Positions 7,169 to 13,015 of a DNA stretch of 15,356 bases are shown here, in pieces (positions within the stretch are counted from its first letter, which is position 1; every line of letters starts with the position of its first letter). The position numbers and the translations under genes were made by a program. Source of the stretch: JBJKRW01 sp046704445 (lineage in GTDB: Bacteria; Patescibacteriota; Microgenomatia; UBA1406; GWC2-37-13); assembly GCA_046704445.1 (NCBI GenBank), contig JBJKRW010000118.1:1-15356 (forward strand), written 5' to 3'. Under the pieces are notes generated by a model. It saw nothing but the letters and a program-made list of their open reading frames with translations. It was not told the origin of the DNA and made no database searches.

Positions 7169-7175
7169 TTTTTTT
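7162..7175 (+). terminator. T-run terminating the 5S transcript
   Basis: The 3' strand of helix I (CCAGGGC) is followed directly by seven T (7169-7175). The T-run overlaps the stop codon (7176-7174) of the convergent gene, showing how tightly the two are packed. Confidence 0.5.
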
Positions 7176-7794
7176 ATGGTCCGGAGGCTGCTTTGAAAAG
7201 AACCGTTTCGGGAAGTTTGAATACCGAGGTATCGGGAATATTCTGCTTTTTGCATGAAGTAAACGCCTTAAGAAAAGTAGTGATTTCGCCTGTTTGGGAC
7301 TGATTTTGCTGACCAAAAATTCCGGGCAGAATGGACGAGATAAAACTGTCGTTCAGAAAATTTTCAACGGGCATGGACTCGAGCAAATTGAGATAGGGAG
7401 AAATACCGCAGAATTTTGTTCCGGTGTACTCTCCCTTATTCCAACTATATAAACAATCTCCTTTTACCAACATATCGGAAATCGAATGACCTGCGGTCAC
7501 CGAACCGGAAATCTCCCTGTTCAAAATGTAGGCGGATACGGTCGCTTCATTTGAAGAAATTCCGCATACCAGGGGTCCGTTCAGATTCAGTCCCGCAGAC
7601 GGCGTTGCCGTTTTCTGTTTTACCGGCGCAACTTTCATTACGGTCGGCGTAGGAAATGCGTTTGTTTCGGAACTTTGCGTTACGGGCTGCCCTGAAAATT
7701 TCATTATCAAAGCGATAATAACCGCCGCAACCGGCACCACAAAAATAATCCGGGAAGCTATATGAAATATGTCGTCAACGCTATTACTGTTCAT
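7174..7794 (-). CDS. Membrane-anchored or secreted protein with four Cys, unknown
   Basis: About 206 aa. An N-terminal TM/signal-anchor (about 15-34, IIFVVPVAAVIIALIMKF) is followed by a Pro/Thr/Ala-rich linker and a globular region with cysteines in PLVCGIS, GDCLYSW, KFCGISP and TSCKKQ, suggesting two disulfides outside the membrane. The start could be TTG at 7800, overlapping the DUF2130 stop, but ATG at 7794 is more natural: it lies 2 nt after the upstream TGA. It is co-transcribed with DUF2130 and converges on the 5S gene, its stop codon sitting in the 5S terminator T-run. No family recognised. Confidence 0.7.
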   Translation of the reverse strand: MNSNSVDDIFHIASRIIFVVPVAAVIIALIMKFSGQPVTQSSETNAFPTPTVMKVAPVKQKTATPSAGLNLNGPLVCGISSNEATVSAYILNREISGSVTAGHSISDMLVKGDCLYSWNKGEYTGTKFCGISPYLNLLESMPVENFLNDSFISSILPGIFGQQNQSQTGEITTFLKAFTSCKKQNIPDTSVFKLPETVLFKAASGP

Positions 7795-7796
7795 AA

Positions 7797-8996
7797 TCAA
7801 AAAAGAGTGTCGTCAGGTTTTTTTTCCTTTTTCCGCGTTTCTTGACCGGCAGGCAATGATTCGAATCCCTTGATTTCCGGAAGCGATTTGCCGATAATTC
7901 CCTGCAGGTCCCCGCTCATGCCAAGAACGCTGTCTATTACTTTTCTCGTCTGTTTTTCCTGTTTTGCCCATTTGAGGCTGAACCACCGCTTTTCCTTTTC
8001 TATATCCTCCTGCATTTGGGAATATGCATCATAAATTGCTTCAACTCTCTGCTTAAATTCTACTCCTGTCAAATAATTCCAGAGAACTTCCTTTTTTTCA
8101 TCCTTGCCCACAACCGAAGACCGGACTCCCTGGATTTTAATCAAACTGTCCCTCAGCATGACGGTCAATCCCAACACGGAATCATAGGTGCAAACCCAGA
8201 CTCCGTCTTTCAAACCGAAATGCGCGGTCTCGGGAGGAAGCACGTTCGAAACCAATACGGCAATCTCCGCATTGACGGTTCTCTGATCATCCTTGAGTTT
8301 CCGGATCCAGTCATGCGACCATGCTTTTGTGCGCTTCAGCTCCCAAATCACCGAACCGCATTCTTTTCCGAATCTGTTTTTTACTATCTGAATTATATCC
8401 GCGCCTTTCACTCCTTTGGGAACCTCCTGCACTTCGTCCAGCGGAAATTCTTTCTTTATGGTTTCTTCCAGTTGAAGCTCCAACACTTCACCCTGAGTCT
8501 GTTGCGAACCCTGCTCAAGTTTTCTTTTCAGCTCGTCGTTGACTTTCAAAGCGTCGGACAGCTGTTTTTCCTTTTCTGACATTTTCAGACGGTATTCCTC
8601 GTCTATACGTTTCTGCTCATTTTGCCGGATCTTTTCCTGTTCGTCGCCGAGTTTTTTTTCGAATTCTACCTTCTCCTGTTCCCTGTCGTTCCTCATCTGC
8701 CGCAATGTTTTATTGAGCTCCAGAAGCTGTTCCTGCAGCAGGGAATTCTGTTTTTTCAGCTCCTCTTTTTCATTCTGCGCATCCTTCAGCTGATATTCCG
8801 CTTCCCGTTTAACCCGTTCCTCAAGCTTTTTCAGCTGTTCGTCGCGCCATTTCTTTGCTTCTTCATTCAGACGTTTTTTTTCCTCGGCAAGTTCCGTTAC
8901 CTGCTCCTTTTGAAGCTTTTCCTTCAATTCATGTGACAAAGCCTGCGTAAGCGGTATGGATTTTTTGCAGTGAGGACAAATAATCTGGTCGTTCAT
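7797..8996 (-). CDS. DUF2130 domain protein, nuclease-like core with long coiled coil
   Basis: 399 aa. The N-terminus has a CPHC half zinc knuckle (7-10), then a charged coiled coil from about 20 to 165. The DUF2130 core (about 170-330) carries KGVKGADIIQIV (Asp200), GSVIWELKRTKAWSHDWI (Glu219-x-Lys221) and NAEIAVLVS, matching the D...ExK layout of PD-(D/E)XK nuclease-fold proteins; DNA cleavage has not been assumed. The C-terminus is Lys-rich. Length is normal for DUF2130 proteins (about 400 aa). ATG at 8996 follows the PEBP gene stop by 16 nt, with TATAGT (9011-9006) 9 nt upstream, so it may also have its own leaderless promoter. The family call is confident, the role is not. Confidence 0.88.
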   Translation of the reverse strand: MNDQIICPHCKKSIPLTQALSHELKEKLQKEQVTELAEEKKRLNEEAKKWRDEQLKKLEERVKREAEYQLKDAQNEKEELKKQNSLLQEQLLELNKTLRQMRNDREQEKVEFEKKLGDEQEKIRQNEQKRIDEEYRLKMSEKEKQLSDALKVNDELKRKLEQGSQQTQGEVLELQLEETIKKEFPLDEVQEVPKGVKGADIIQIVKNRFGKECGSVIWELKRTKAWSHDWIRKLKDDQRTVNAEIAVLVSNVLPPETAHFGLKDGVWVCTYDSVLGLTVMLRDSLIKIQGVRSSVVGKDEKKEVLWNYLTGVEFKQRVEAIYDAYSQMQEDIEKEKRWFSLKWAKQEKQTRKVIDSVLGMSGDLQGIIGKSLPEIKGFESLPAGQETRKKEKKPDDTLF

Positions 8997-9012
8997 AATA
9001 TCTATACTATAT

Positions 9013-9576
9013 CTAAGTTTTGGAAAAAATTCCCATCAATTCTCCTTGTTCAAGAACGTGCCCCTGTATGACTTTTTCGAGCTCCTTCCTTTTGCTTCCC
9101 TTGGGTAACGACAATACGGTATCGAGCGCATACAGCCGGAAATAATAATGATGCGTGCCAAACGGAGGACACGGACCGCCGTAAGATTCCGTACCAAAAT
9201 CGTTGGTTCCGGAAACCGCATGGTCGGGAACGGTATGTTCGTTGATGTGATCCGCTTTAGGATCAATATTCCATACGAGCCAATGGGTCCACACTCCCAT
9301 GGGCGCATCCGGATCGTCCACAATCAATACAAGACTCTTTGCCGACTCAGGTATGCGATCGAATGAAAGAGGCGGATTGACATTGTCGCCCCGGCAGGTA
9401 AACTTTTTCGGAATATCCTCTCCCTGTAAAAATGCCGAACTGTATATCTGGATCATGGAATCGGAATGAATTGGTAACGGTTTTTGGTATTTTTCGTTCT
9501 GCTTCGCGTGTAAATAAAATATTAAAAGTCCTGCGCATACGAATAATATCAGTATCACCGGAAGCTTGAATTTCAT
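9013..9576 (-). CDS. YbhB/YbcL-type PEBP (Raf kinase inhibitor-like) protein, membrane-anchored
   Basis: 187 aa. A hydrophobic N-terminal segment (about 5-22) suggests a signal peptide or anchor. The PEBP fold is evident: FTCRGDNVNPPLSF, then SLVLIVDDPDAPMGVWTHWLVWNI (the DPDAP ligand-site motif and the HWLVWNI strand) and GGPCPPFGTHHYYFRLYALD, the second signature (G-P-x-P-P-x-G-x-H-x-Y). These define the anion/phospholipid-like pocket in the family; bacterial substrates are unknown. Start ATG overlaps the holin-like gene's stop (TAATG), so the two are translationally coupled. Confidence 0.93.
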   Translation of the reverse strand: MKFKLPVILILFVCAGLLIFYLHAKQNEKYQKPLPIHSDSMIQIYSSAFLQGEDIPKKFTCRGDNVNPPLSFDRIPESAKSLVLIVDDPDAPMGVWTHWLVWNIDPKADHINEHTVPDHAVSGTNDFGTESYGGPCPPFGTHHYYFRLYALDTVLSLPKGSKRKELEKVIQGHVLEQGELMGIFSKT

Positions 9577-9911
9577 TATCTGCTCAGCAAATGAAACACA
9601 CCGTTGACCACAGACAGTATCAGACTAAACAATATTGCCCACAGGAAGTTCTTGACCGTGAATCCGGGAACCACAAGACTCGCCACAAATACCATGATGC
9701 CGTTGATGACAAAATAAAACAATCCAAGGGTAAGGATGGTTACGGGCAACGTGAGAAGAATAAGAACCGGTTTCACCACCATGTTCATAATACTCAACAC
9801 CAGCGATACCACAACGGCGGTGAAAAAATCTCTCACGTGCACACCGGGCAGAAGATATGCCGTCACCATCACCGCAAACCCGTTGATAACGAGCCGTATG
9901 AGTAAGTTCAT
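9576..9911 (-). CDS. Phage holin family 4-like (PF04020-type) membrane protein
   Basis: 111 aa, almost entirely four hydrophobic segments (about 3-22, 28-52, 54-78 and 88-108). The pattern LVINGFAVMVTAYLLPGVHV...NMVVKPVLILLTLPVTILTLGLFYFVIN...VVPGFTV is typical of the small membrane family labelled phage holin 4 superfamily II; in most bacteria it is chromosomal and not phage-linked, and its role is unknown. The start is ATG at 9911: the -10 TATAAT (9923-9918) is 6 nt upstream and the longer frame reaching 10052 only shadows the nuclease gene. Stop overlaps the PEBP start. Confidence 0.88.
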   Translation of the reverse strand: MNLLIRLVINGFAVMVTAYLLPGVHVRDFFTAVVVSLVLSIMNMVVKPVLILLTLPVTILTLGLFYFVINGIMVFVASLVVPGFTVKNFLWAILFSLILSVVNGVFHLLSR

Positions 9912-9917
9912 ATAGGT

Positions 9918-9947
9918 ATTATATATAGTATTGCTTGACCGTTTCAA
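9918..9947 (-). promoter_or_regulatory. Leaderless promoter of holin-like gene
   Basis: TTGAAA (9947-9942), 18-nt spacer, TATAAT (9923-9918), then 6 nt to ATG at 9911; the predicted start coincides with the A of the ATG. The -10 hexamer overlaps the stop codon of the upstream nuclease gene (TAA, 9921-9919). Confidence 0.7.
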
Positions 9948-10629
9948 ACCATGAACAAAACGGACAGTCTTCGGCCGGATCCGGCAAATTCCCTTCAAGA
10001 ACTTCAATGGCTTTTTGGATGCGCTTCTTTGCCGCGGAAGGATTCGCCTCAATTTTTTTGATATGCGTTACCATCGGAAATCCGTTATGCACGTCATCGC
10101 TGAAATCCGGAAAGAAAAAAATCAGATATCCGTACCCTGCTGTCCGGAGATGATTCTGGTCGAGCAACAACACGTATTCGTCTATCTGATGCCTGTATGC
10201 ATCCAGAATATCCTTTTCGCGCGGATCGCTCGAAGAGGTTTTAAAATCGACGGGAATATGCAAGCCGTCGTTGACCATACATTCGTCAAGCTTTCCCCAG
10301 AATCCGTACGAATCGTTGATCCTCGTAAAGTATTTTTCTTTGAACGGATTCTGCAGCTGACCCGGCAGTTTTCCTTTTACCATGGGAGGAATCTTCCCCT
10401 GTTTCCGGTAACCGTCGAAATAATTCTTAAGGACGATGTCAAACCTGTTTGCCAATCTCGACTGTATACCCTCGGGTTGCCTTATCTTGTATCTATACGC
10501 CAGATAAAAACAGCGGCCGCATCTGTTGACCATTTCTATTCCCGTATGCGACAACCAGCGGAGTTTTTCTTTTGATTCCTGAAGCCCGAAACTCATCTGC
10601 CGGAATTTCGGCAAACCGGATTTTCTCAT
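9919..10629 (-). CDS. PD-(D/E)XK nuclease family protein with four-Cys (possible Fe-S) site
   Basis: 236 aa, a stand-alone RecB/Cas4-like nuclease domain. Metal-binding core residues are visible: Asp115 in WGKLDEC, Asp128-x-Lys130 in PVDFKTSS, and the Q-x3-Y motif Gln148/Tyr152 in HQIDEYVLLL. Cys37-x2-Cys40 near the N-terminus and Cys222-x2-Cys225 at the C-terminus (DCPFCSW) flank the core, a layout recalling the 4Fe-4S clasp of Cas4/AddB-type nucleases, though the spacing is simpler. No CRISPR array or other cas gene is in the window. ATG at 10629 is preceded by TATAAT (10641-10636) with 6 nt between, so the message should be leaderless. Probably a DNA repair nuclease; substrate unknown. Confidence 0.83.
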   Translation of the reverse strand: MRKSGLPKFRQMSFGLQESKEKLRWLSHTGIEMVNRCGRCFYLAYRYKIRQPEGIQSRLANRFDIVLKNYFDGYRKQGKIPPMVKGKLPGQLQNPFKEKYFTRINDSYGFWGKLDECMVNDGLHIPVDFKTSSSDPREKDILDAYRHQIDEYVLLLDQNHLRTAGYGYLIFFFPDFSDDVHNGFPMVTHIKKIEANPSAAKKRIQKAIEVLEGNLPDPAEDCPFCSWFETVKQYYI

Positions 10630-10635
10630 GTGTTA

Positions 10636-10641
10636 ATTATA
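10636..10641 (-). promoter_or_regulatory. -10 box of nuclease gene, leaderless
   Basis: TATAAT on the minus strand, then TAACAC, then the ATG at 10629. The -35 region (TGCTGG, 10664-10659), inside the end of the MFS gene, is poor. Confidence 0.6.
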
Positions 10642-10650
10642 ACGCATAGA

Positions 10651-11862
10651 TTATTCTTCCAGCATTTTTTTCTCCAGCGGGGAAAACAGAAATATGATCA
10701 GGGACAATGAGCCGACAAATATACAGGCCCCTCTCAACGAATGATCCGCCATCAACCCTACCGCAGGATTCAGGATCACAAGCGCAAACTGCCTGAACAT
10801 TGAAACCGACGACAAAACGGTCGCCCGCTTATCCGACGGGATCCATTTATTCATAATAATTTCCAGATATTCCAGACGCGTCAGGCCAAAACCTCCGCCC
10901 AAAATCAATAACAGAATTACCGTCTCCCTTGTGGGAAAAACCGCAACGAGGAAAAATGCAATGGCCGTCACCAGCGCCGAAAATCCGAGAAACGATTTTG
11001 CCGAACCGAATAACTCTTCCAAACGAGTAAAATTGTACGATACCAGCATCTCAACGCCCACCATTAATGCATGAAAAAAGCCGAAATAATATACAGGAGC
11101 ATGAAGAGATTCCAAAATCGGCTGATACAGCCAAATGACAAAGTATGCGGAAGACGCAACCAGGATTCCGTCCAATGCCATCAGGCGGAGTATCTTGTGA
11201 TCCCTGAAAAAAACAAACCCTTTTTTGATCACATCAAGATAACGGTTCGATTCGGATCGTGATCCGTGTACGGAAGGCTCTTTCATGGTTAATGCGATTG
11301 CCGCTCCGGCCAAAGAAGGAATTGCCGAAAGATACATCGGTGCATTCAATCCGAACTTCGAAGCGATCACGCTTCCCATGGGAGCGGAAACCAGAATACC
11401 CAAAAGATAAAACGAATAGGCCTTACCCATGATACGTTTACTGTCCTTTTCCCTAACCTGTTCTTTCAACGTATCATAGATCAGCGCGGAATCCGCTCCG
11501 GACATCAGAGCATTCCCCAAGGCAAAAATAAACTCACCCAGCATAAACACAAAAAAATTAGGGATACTCCCGTAAAGCGCCGCACCCAATGCGCAGGTTA
11601 CGCTTCCCAATACAAGGGAATATTTTCGGCCCAAAAAATCAGCGACCGCTCCCGTAGGAACCTCGAGCAAAAACCAGCACAGCATAAACCATGATTGGAG
11701 TATCTGAACCTGCAACAAAGAAATATGCCCCCAGCCGGTAAAAAACGGGACCAATACCGCGGAGAAAAAGGCAAAATCCTTGAAAAAAATATACAAATAA
11801 TACCGCACGATGGTATTGTCGTTTTTCGCCGAAACAAGTTGTAAATACAGCTTTCTAATCAT
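10651..11862 (-). CDS. MFS transporter (efflux type)
   Basis: 403 aa from ATG at 11862, with twelve hydrophobic segments. The TM2-TM3 loop carries the MFS motif A variant GAVADFLGRKYSLVLG; a long cytoplasmic loop (SVHGSRSESNRYLDVIKKG) separates the two six-TM halves. Major facilitator proteins of this type usually export drugs or metabolites by proton antiport; the substrate cannot be read here. An in-frame ATG at 11922 would add 20 hydrophilic residues lying over a perfect hairpin; I prefer 11862. The gene lies behind a promoter (12117-12089), a 29-codon leader ORF, a large hairpin and a terminator, so its expression is very likely set by conditional termination. Confidence 0.9.
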   Translation of the reverse strand: MIRKLYLQLVSAKNDNTIVRYYLYIFFKDFAFFSAVLVPFFTGWGHISLLQVQILQSWFMLCWFLLEVPTGAVADFLGRKYSLVLGSVTCALGAALYGSIPNFFVFMLGEFIFALGNALMSGADSALIYDTLKEQVREKDSKRIMGKAYSFYLLGILVSAPMGSVIASKFGLNAPMYLSAIPSLAGAAIALTMKEPSVHGSRSESNRYLDVIKKGFVFFRDHKILRLMALDGILVASSAYFVIWLYQPILESLHAPVYYFGFFHALMVGVEMLVSYNFTRLEELFGSAKSFLGFSALVTAIAFFLVAVFPTRETVILLLILGGGFGLTRLEYLEIIMNKWIPSDKRATVLSSVSMFRQFALVILNPAVGLMADHSLRGACIFVGSLSLIIFLFSPLEKKMLEE

Positions 11863-11871
11863 TTTTTTGTA

Positions 11872-11891
11872 TTCCGTCTCATCAGACGGAA
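11872..11891 (-). promoter_or_regulatory. Hairpin just before MFS start
   Basis: Perfect 8-bp stem TTCCGTCT/AGACGGAA with a 4-nt loop, 9 nt upstream of the ATG at 11862. A -10-like TAAAAT (11903-11898) would start a transcript right at the hairpin base, but its -35 is poor. May stabilise the 5' end or tune initiation. Confidence 0.45.
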
Positions 11892-11940
11892 CTGCGGATT
11901 TTACCCCCGGGAATCCAGACACGGAAAAACCGGAAGATAT

Positions 11941-11965
11941 AAAAAAACCAGCCTTTTGGCTGGTT
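11941..11965 (-). terminator. Rho-independent terminator in MFS leader
   Basis: Minus strand: stem AACCAGCC (11965-11958 complement region) with GGCTGGTT, loop of four A, then a run of U through 11941. It lies between the leader ORF and the MFS gene, so it must be read through for the transporter to be made. Its 5' side can alternatively pair with 12016-12006. Confidence 0.85.
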
Positions 11966-11989
11966 GTGCTTGAAAATTTTTAACTAAGT

Positions 11990-12079
11990 TTATCCGTTTT
12001 CCAACGCACAATCAGCGGCATCTCCTTGGGCGGAGACTCCGTTAATTTTCTGATTGGTTGGAAGACGGAAAAATAACAT
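11990..12079 (-). CDS. Candidate 29-codon leader peptide of the MFS attenuator
   Basis: An ATG at 12079 opens a frame of 29 sense codons ending in TAA at 11992-11990; the product would begin MLFFRLPTNQ and end ALENG. The ATG lies 9 nt after the TATACT box (12094-12089), the same spacing seen at the leaderless starts elsewhere in this window. The frame covers almost all of the long hairpin (12069-11993) and stops at its base. About ten codons reach the end of the hairpin's 5' arm. A frame of this length can arise by chance; the support is its position relative to the promoter, hairpin and terminator. No resemblance to a known leader peptide is claimed. Confidence 0.5.
   Translation of the reverse strand: MLFFRLPTNQKINGVSAQGDAADCALENG
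11993..12069 (-). ncRNA. Structured attenuator hairpin in MFS leader
   Basis: Minus-strand pairing, base to tip: UCCGU (12069-12065) with ACGGA (11997-11993); UUCCAAC (12063-12057) with GUUGGAA (12005-11999); CAAUCAG (12056-12050) with CUGAUUG (12015-12009), leaving a UGC bulge (12008-12006); an 8-nt AAAAUUAA bulge (12049-12042); CGG with CCG; a 2x2 AG/UG loop; UCUCC with GGAGA; loop GCCCAA. The segment 12016-12006 can instead pair with 11969-11959, 10 of 11 positions, consuming the terminator's 5' arm. No known riboswitch consensus was recognised. Confidence 0.75.
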
Positions 12080-12088
12080 ATGTACGAC

Positions 12089-12117
12089 AGTATACGCGGA
12101 GCTCTCTTATTTGTCAA
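12089..12117 (-). promoter_or_regulatory. Strong promoter of MFS leader
   Basis: Perfect -35 TTGACA (12117-12112), 17-nt spacer, TATACT (12094-12089). Predicted start about 12082, giving a terminated leader RNA of about 142 nt or a read-through message into the MFS gene. Confidence 0.85.
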
Positions 12118-12234
12118 TAAGAACTATGGGATATTTTTCTTTTTATTGTCCGCATACGCAACCGGAACATATACTACGAGTTTAACCGGTTTTCTTCGCA
12201 TAACCTTATTATATATATTGCGATGAAATATTTA

Positions 12235-12262
12235 TTTCAGCATTTCTTCAGTTTGGTATAAT
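12235..12262 (+). promoter_or_regulatory. Extended -10 promoter of the small anchored protein
   Basis: TTTCAG (12235-12240), 16-nt spacer, TGG-TATAAT (12254-12262), an extended -10. Predicted start near 12269, about 26 nt before ATG 12295, so this is one of the few leadered genes here. No clear Shine-Dalgarno sequence precedes the ATG. Between 12118 and 12234 I see nothing beyond AT-rich spacer. Confidence 0.65.
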
Positions 12263-12294
12263 GAAATTTATCTTTTACTAATTAAATACGAGTT

Positions 12295-12795
12295 ATGAAC
12301 AAAAATCTTTTGATCGGCATTATAGCCGGTGTAGTGATCGCGGGAGGAGCTTTTTACTTTATTGGAAAACAGGGAGGTGGAATGGAGGAAAACAGCGAGG
12401 TCATGGGAACCACGCAGCAAAGAACTGTTGTCTCCGGAGCCCCCTCAAGAAAACCCGGACAGGGATCAAATCGGTCCTCGCTAAAAGGACAGAAATTGTC
12501 TGCAACGCCATTTGCTTCTAATGCCGTACTCATATATCCCGGCCAACTCTCAAGTAATGCAAAAGCAGCGTTAGTCGGTTTTAATCTGACAACAAAGACC
12601 ATGGCTGACGGATCGACACAGGTCAGTCTGACTCCGACGGAATCCGGATACACGGCACAGAAATATACGGTCAAATCGGGACAGTCGCTATATTTTGTCG
12701 AAATGAATCACCGGGATGATGCAAGCGGAACAACGGACATGAACAAACGCGATGATTTCGCGGTAGTCGTGAATCAGAACGGCATGATTCAGTAA
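12295..12795 (+). CDS. Small membrane-anchored or secreted protein, unknown
   Basis: 166 aa. A hydrophobic N-terminal helix (about 4-23, NLLIGIIAGVVIAGGAFYFI) is followed by a Gly/Ser/Arg/Lys-rich low-complexity linker (26-70) and a compact C-terminal region (75-166) with alternating hydrophobic residues (AVLIYPGQL, AALVGFNLTTKTMADGSTQVSL, YTVKSGQSLYFVEMNHRDD, DDFAVVVNQNGM), likely extracytoplasmic beta structure. There is no cysteine, so no lipobox or disulfides. It has its own extended -10 promoter and a hairpin 26 nt after the stop, so it is monocistronic. No family recognised. Confidence 0.72.
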   Translation: MNKNLLIGIIAGVVIAGGAFYFIGKQGGGMEENSEVMGTTQQRTVVSGAPSRKPGQGSNRSSLKGQKLSATPFASNAVLIYPGQLSSNAKAALVGFNLTTKTMADGSTQVSLTPTESGYTAQKYTVKSGQSLYFVEMNHRDDASGTTDMNKRDDFAVVVNQNGMIQ

Positions 12796-12820
12796 AGTTA
12801 ACTCGCACTACAATACGGAT

Positions 12821-12845
12821 AGGGCGTCTTTTTGACGCCCTGTTT
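12821..12845 (+). terminator. Terminator after the small anchored-protein gene
   Basis: 8-bp stem AGGGCGTC/GACGCCCT (12821-12828 with 12834-12841), five-T loop, followed by GTTTC; the U-run is weak. Confidence 0.6.
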
Positions 12846-12892
12846 CAATGGTAAAACCCCTCCGGATTTTGTAAAATATATCTGCCTTAACA

Positions 12893-12963
12893 TGCGGGGT
12901 CGTCTAACGGTAGGACAACAGCCTTTGGAGCTGTCTATCTTGGTCCGAATCCAAGCCCCGCAG
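12893..12963 (+). tRNA. tRNA-Gln (anticodon TTG)
   Basis: 71-nt cloverleaf: acceptor TGCGGGG/CCCCGCA (12893-12899 with 12956-12962) with the U1-A72 pair and G73 typical of bacterial tRNA-Gln; D-arm GTC/GAC with GG in the loop; anticodon stem ACAGC/GCTGT around CTTTGGA, reading TTG; T-stem CTTGG/CCAAG. CCA is not encoded. The T-loop reads TCCGAAT, with C where U55 is nearly universal. A TAAAAT box (12872-12877) lies upstream with a weak -35. The nearest downstream terminator is the one inside the neighbouring insertion sequence. Confidence 0.93.
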
Positions 12964-12987
12964 CACGATTGGGGTCAGACGGCAACA

Positions 12988-13010
12988 GAAGCGTAACAAA
13001 AACGGTTGGT
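12988..13010 (+). repeat. Left terminal inverted repeat of the IS
   Basis: Matches the reverse complement of 14102-14124 at 19 of 23 positions; the innermost eight bases (CGGTTGGT) are identical. Confidence 0.65.
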
Positions 13011-13015
13011 TTGAG

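Noticed and set aside
9576..9911. Prophage holin
   Set aside because: The family name comes from sequence similarity only; no phage genes are nearby and the family is common on bacterial chromosomes.
9912..10052. N-terminal extension of the holin-like gene
   Set aside because: The extension overlaps the nuclease gene in another frame, is basic low-information sequence, and the promoter and ATG at 9911 explain a 111-aa protein.
9919..10629. Cas4 of a CRISPR-Cas locus
   Set aside because: No repeat array or other cas gene is in the window; a stand-alone repair-type nuclease is simpler.
11993..12069. Twister ribozyme or T-box in the MFS leader
   Set aside because: A CCCAAG-like loop and a UAAC occur, but the GGG partner needed for twister pseudoknots is absent; no T-box core sequence is present.
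12261..12281. Six-codon ORF overlapping the -10 of the 12295 gene
   Set aside because: Its ATG is part of the TATAAT box and upstream of the predicted transcription start.
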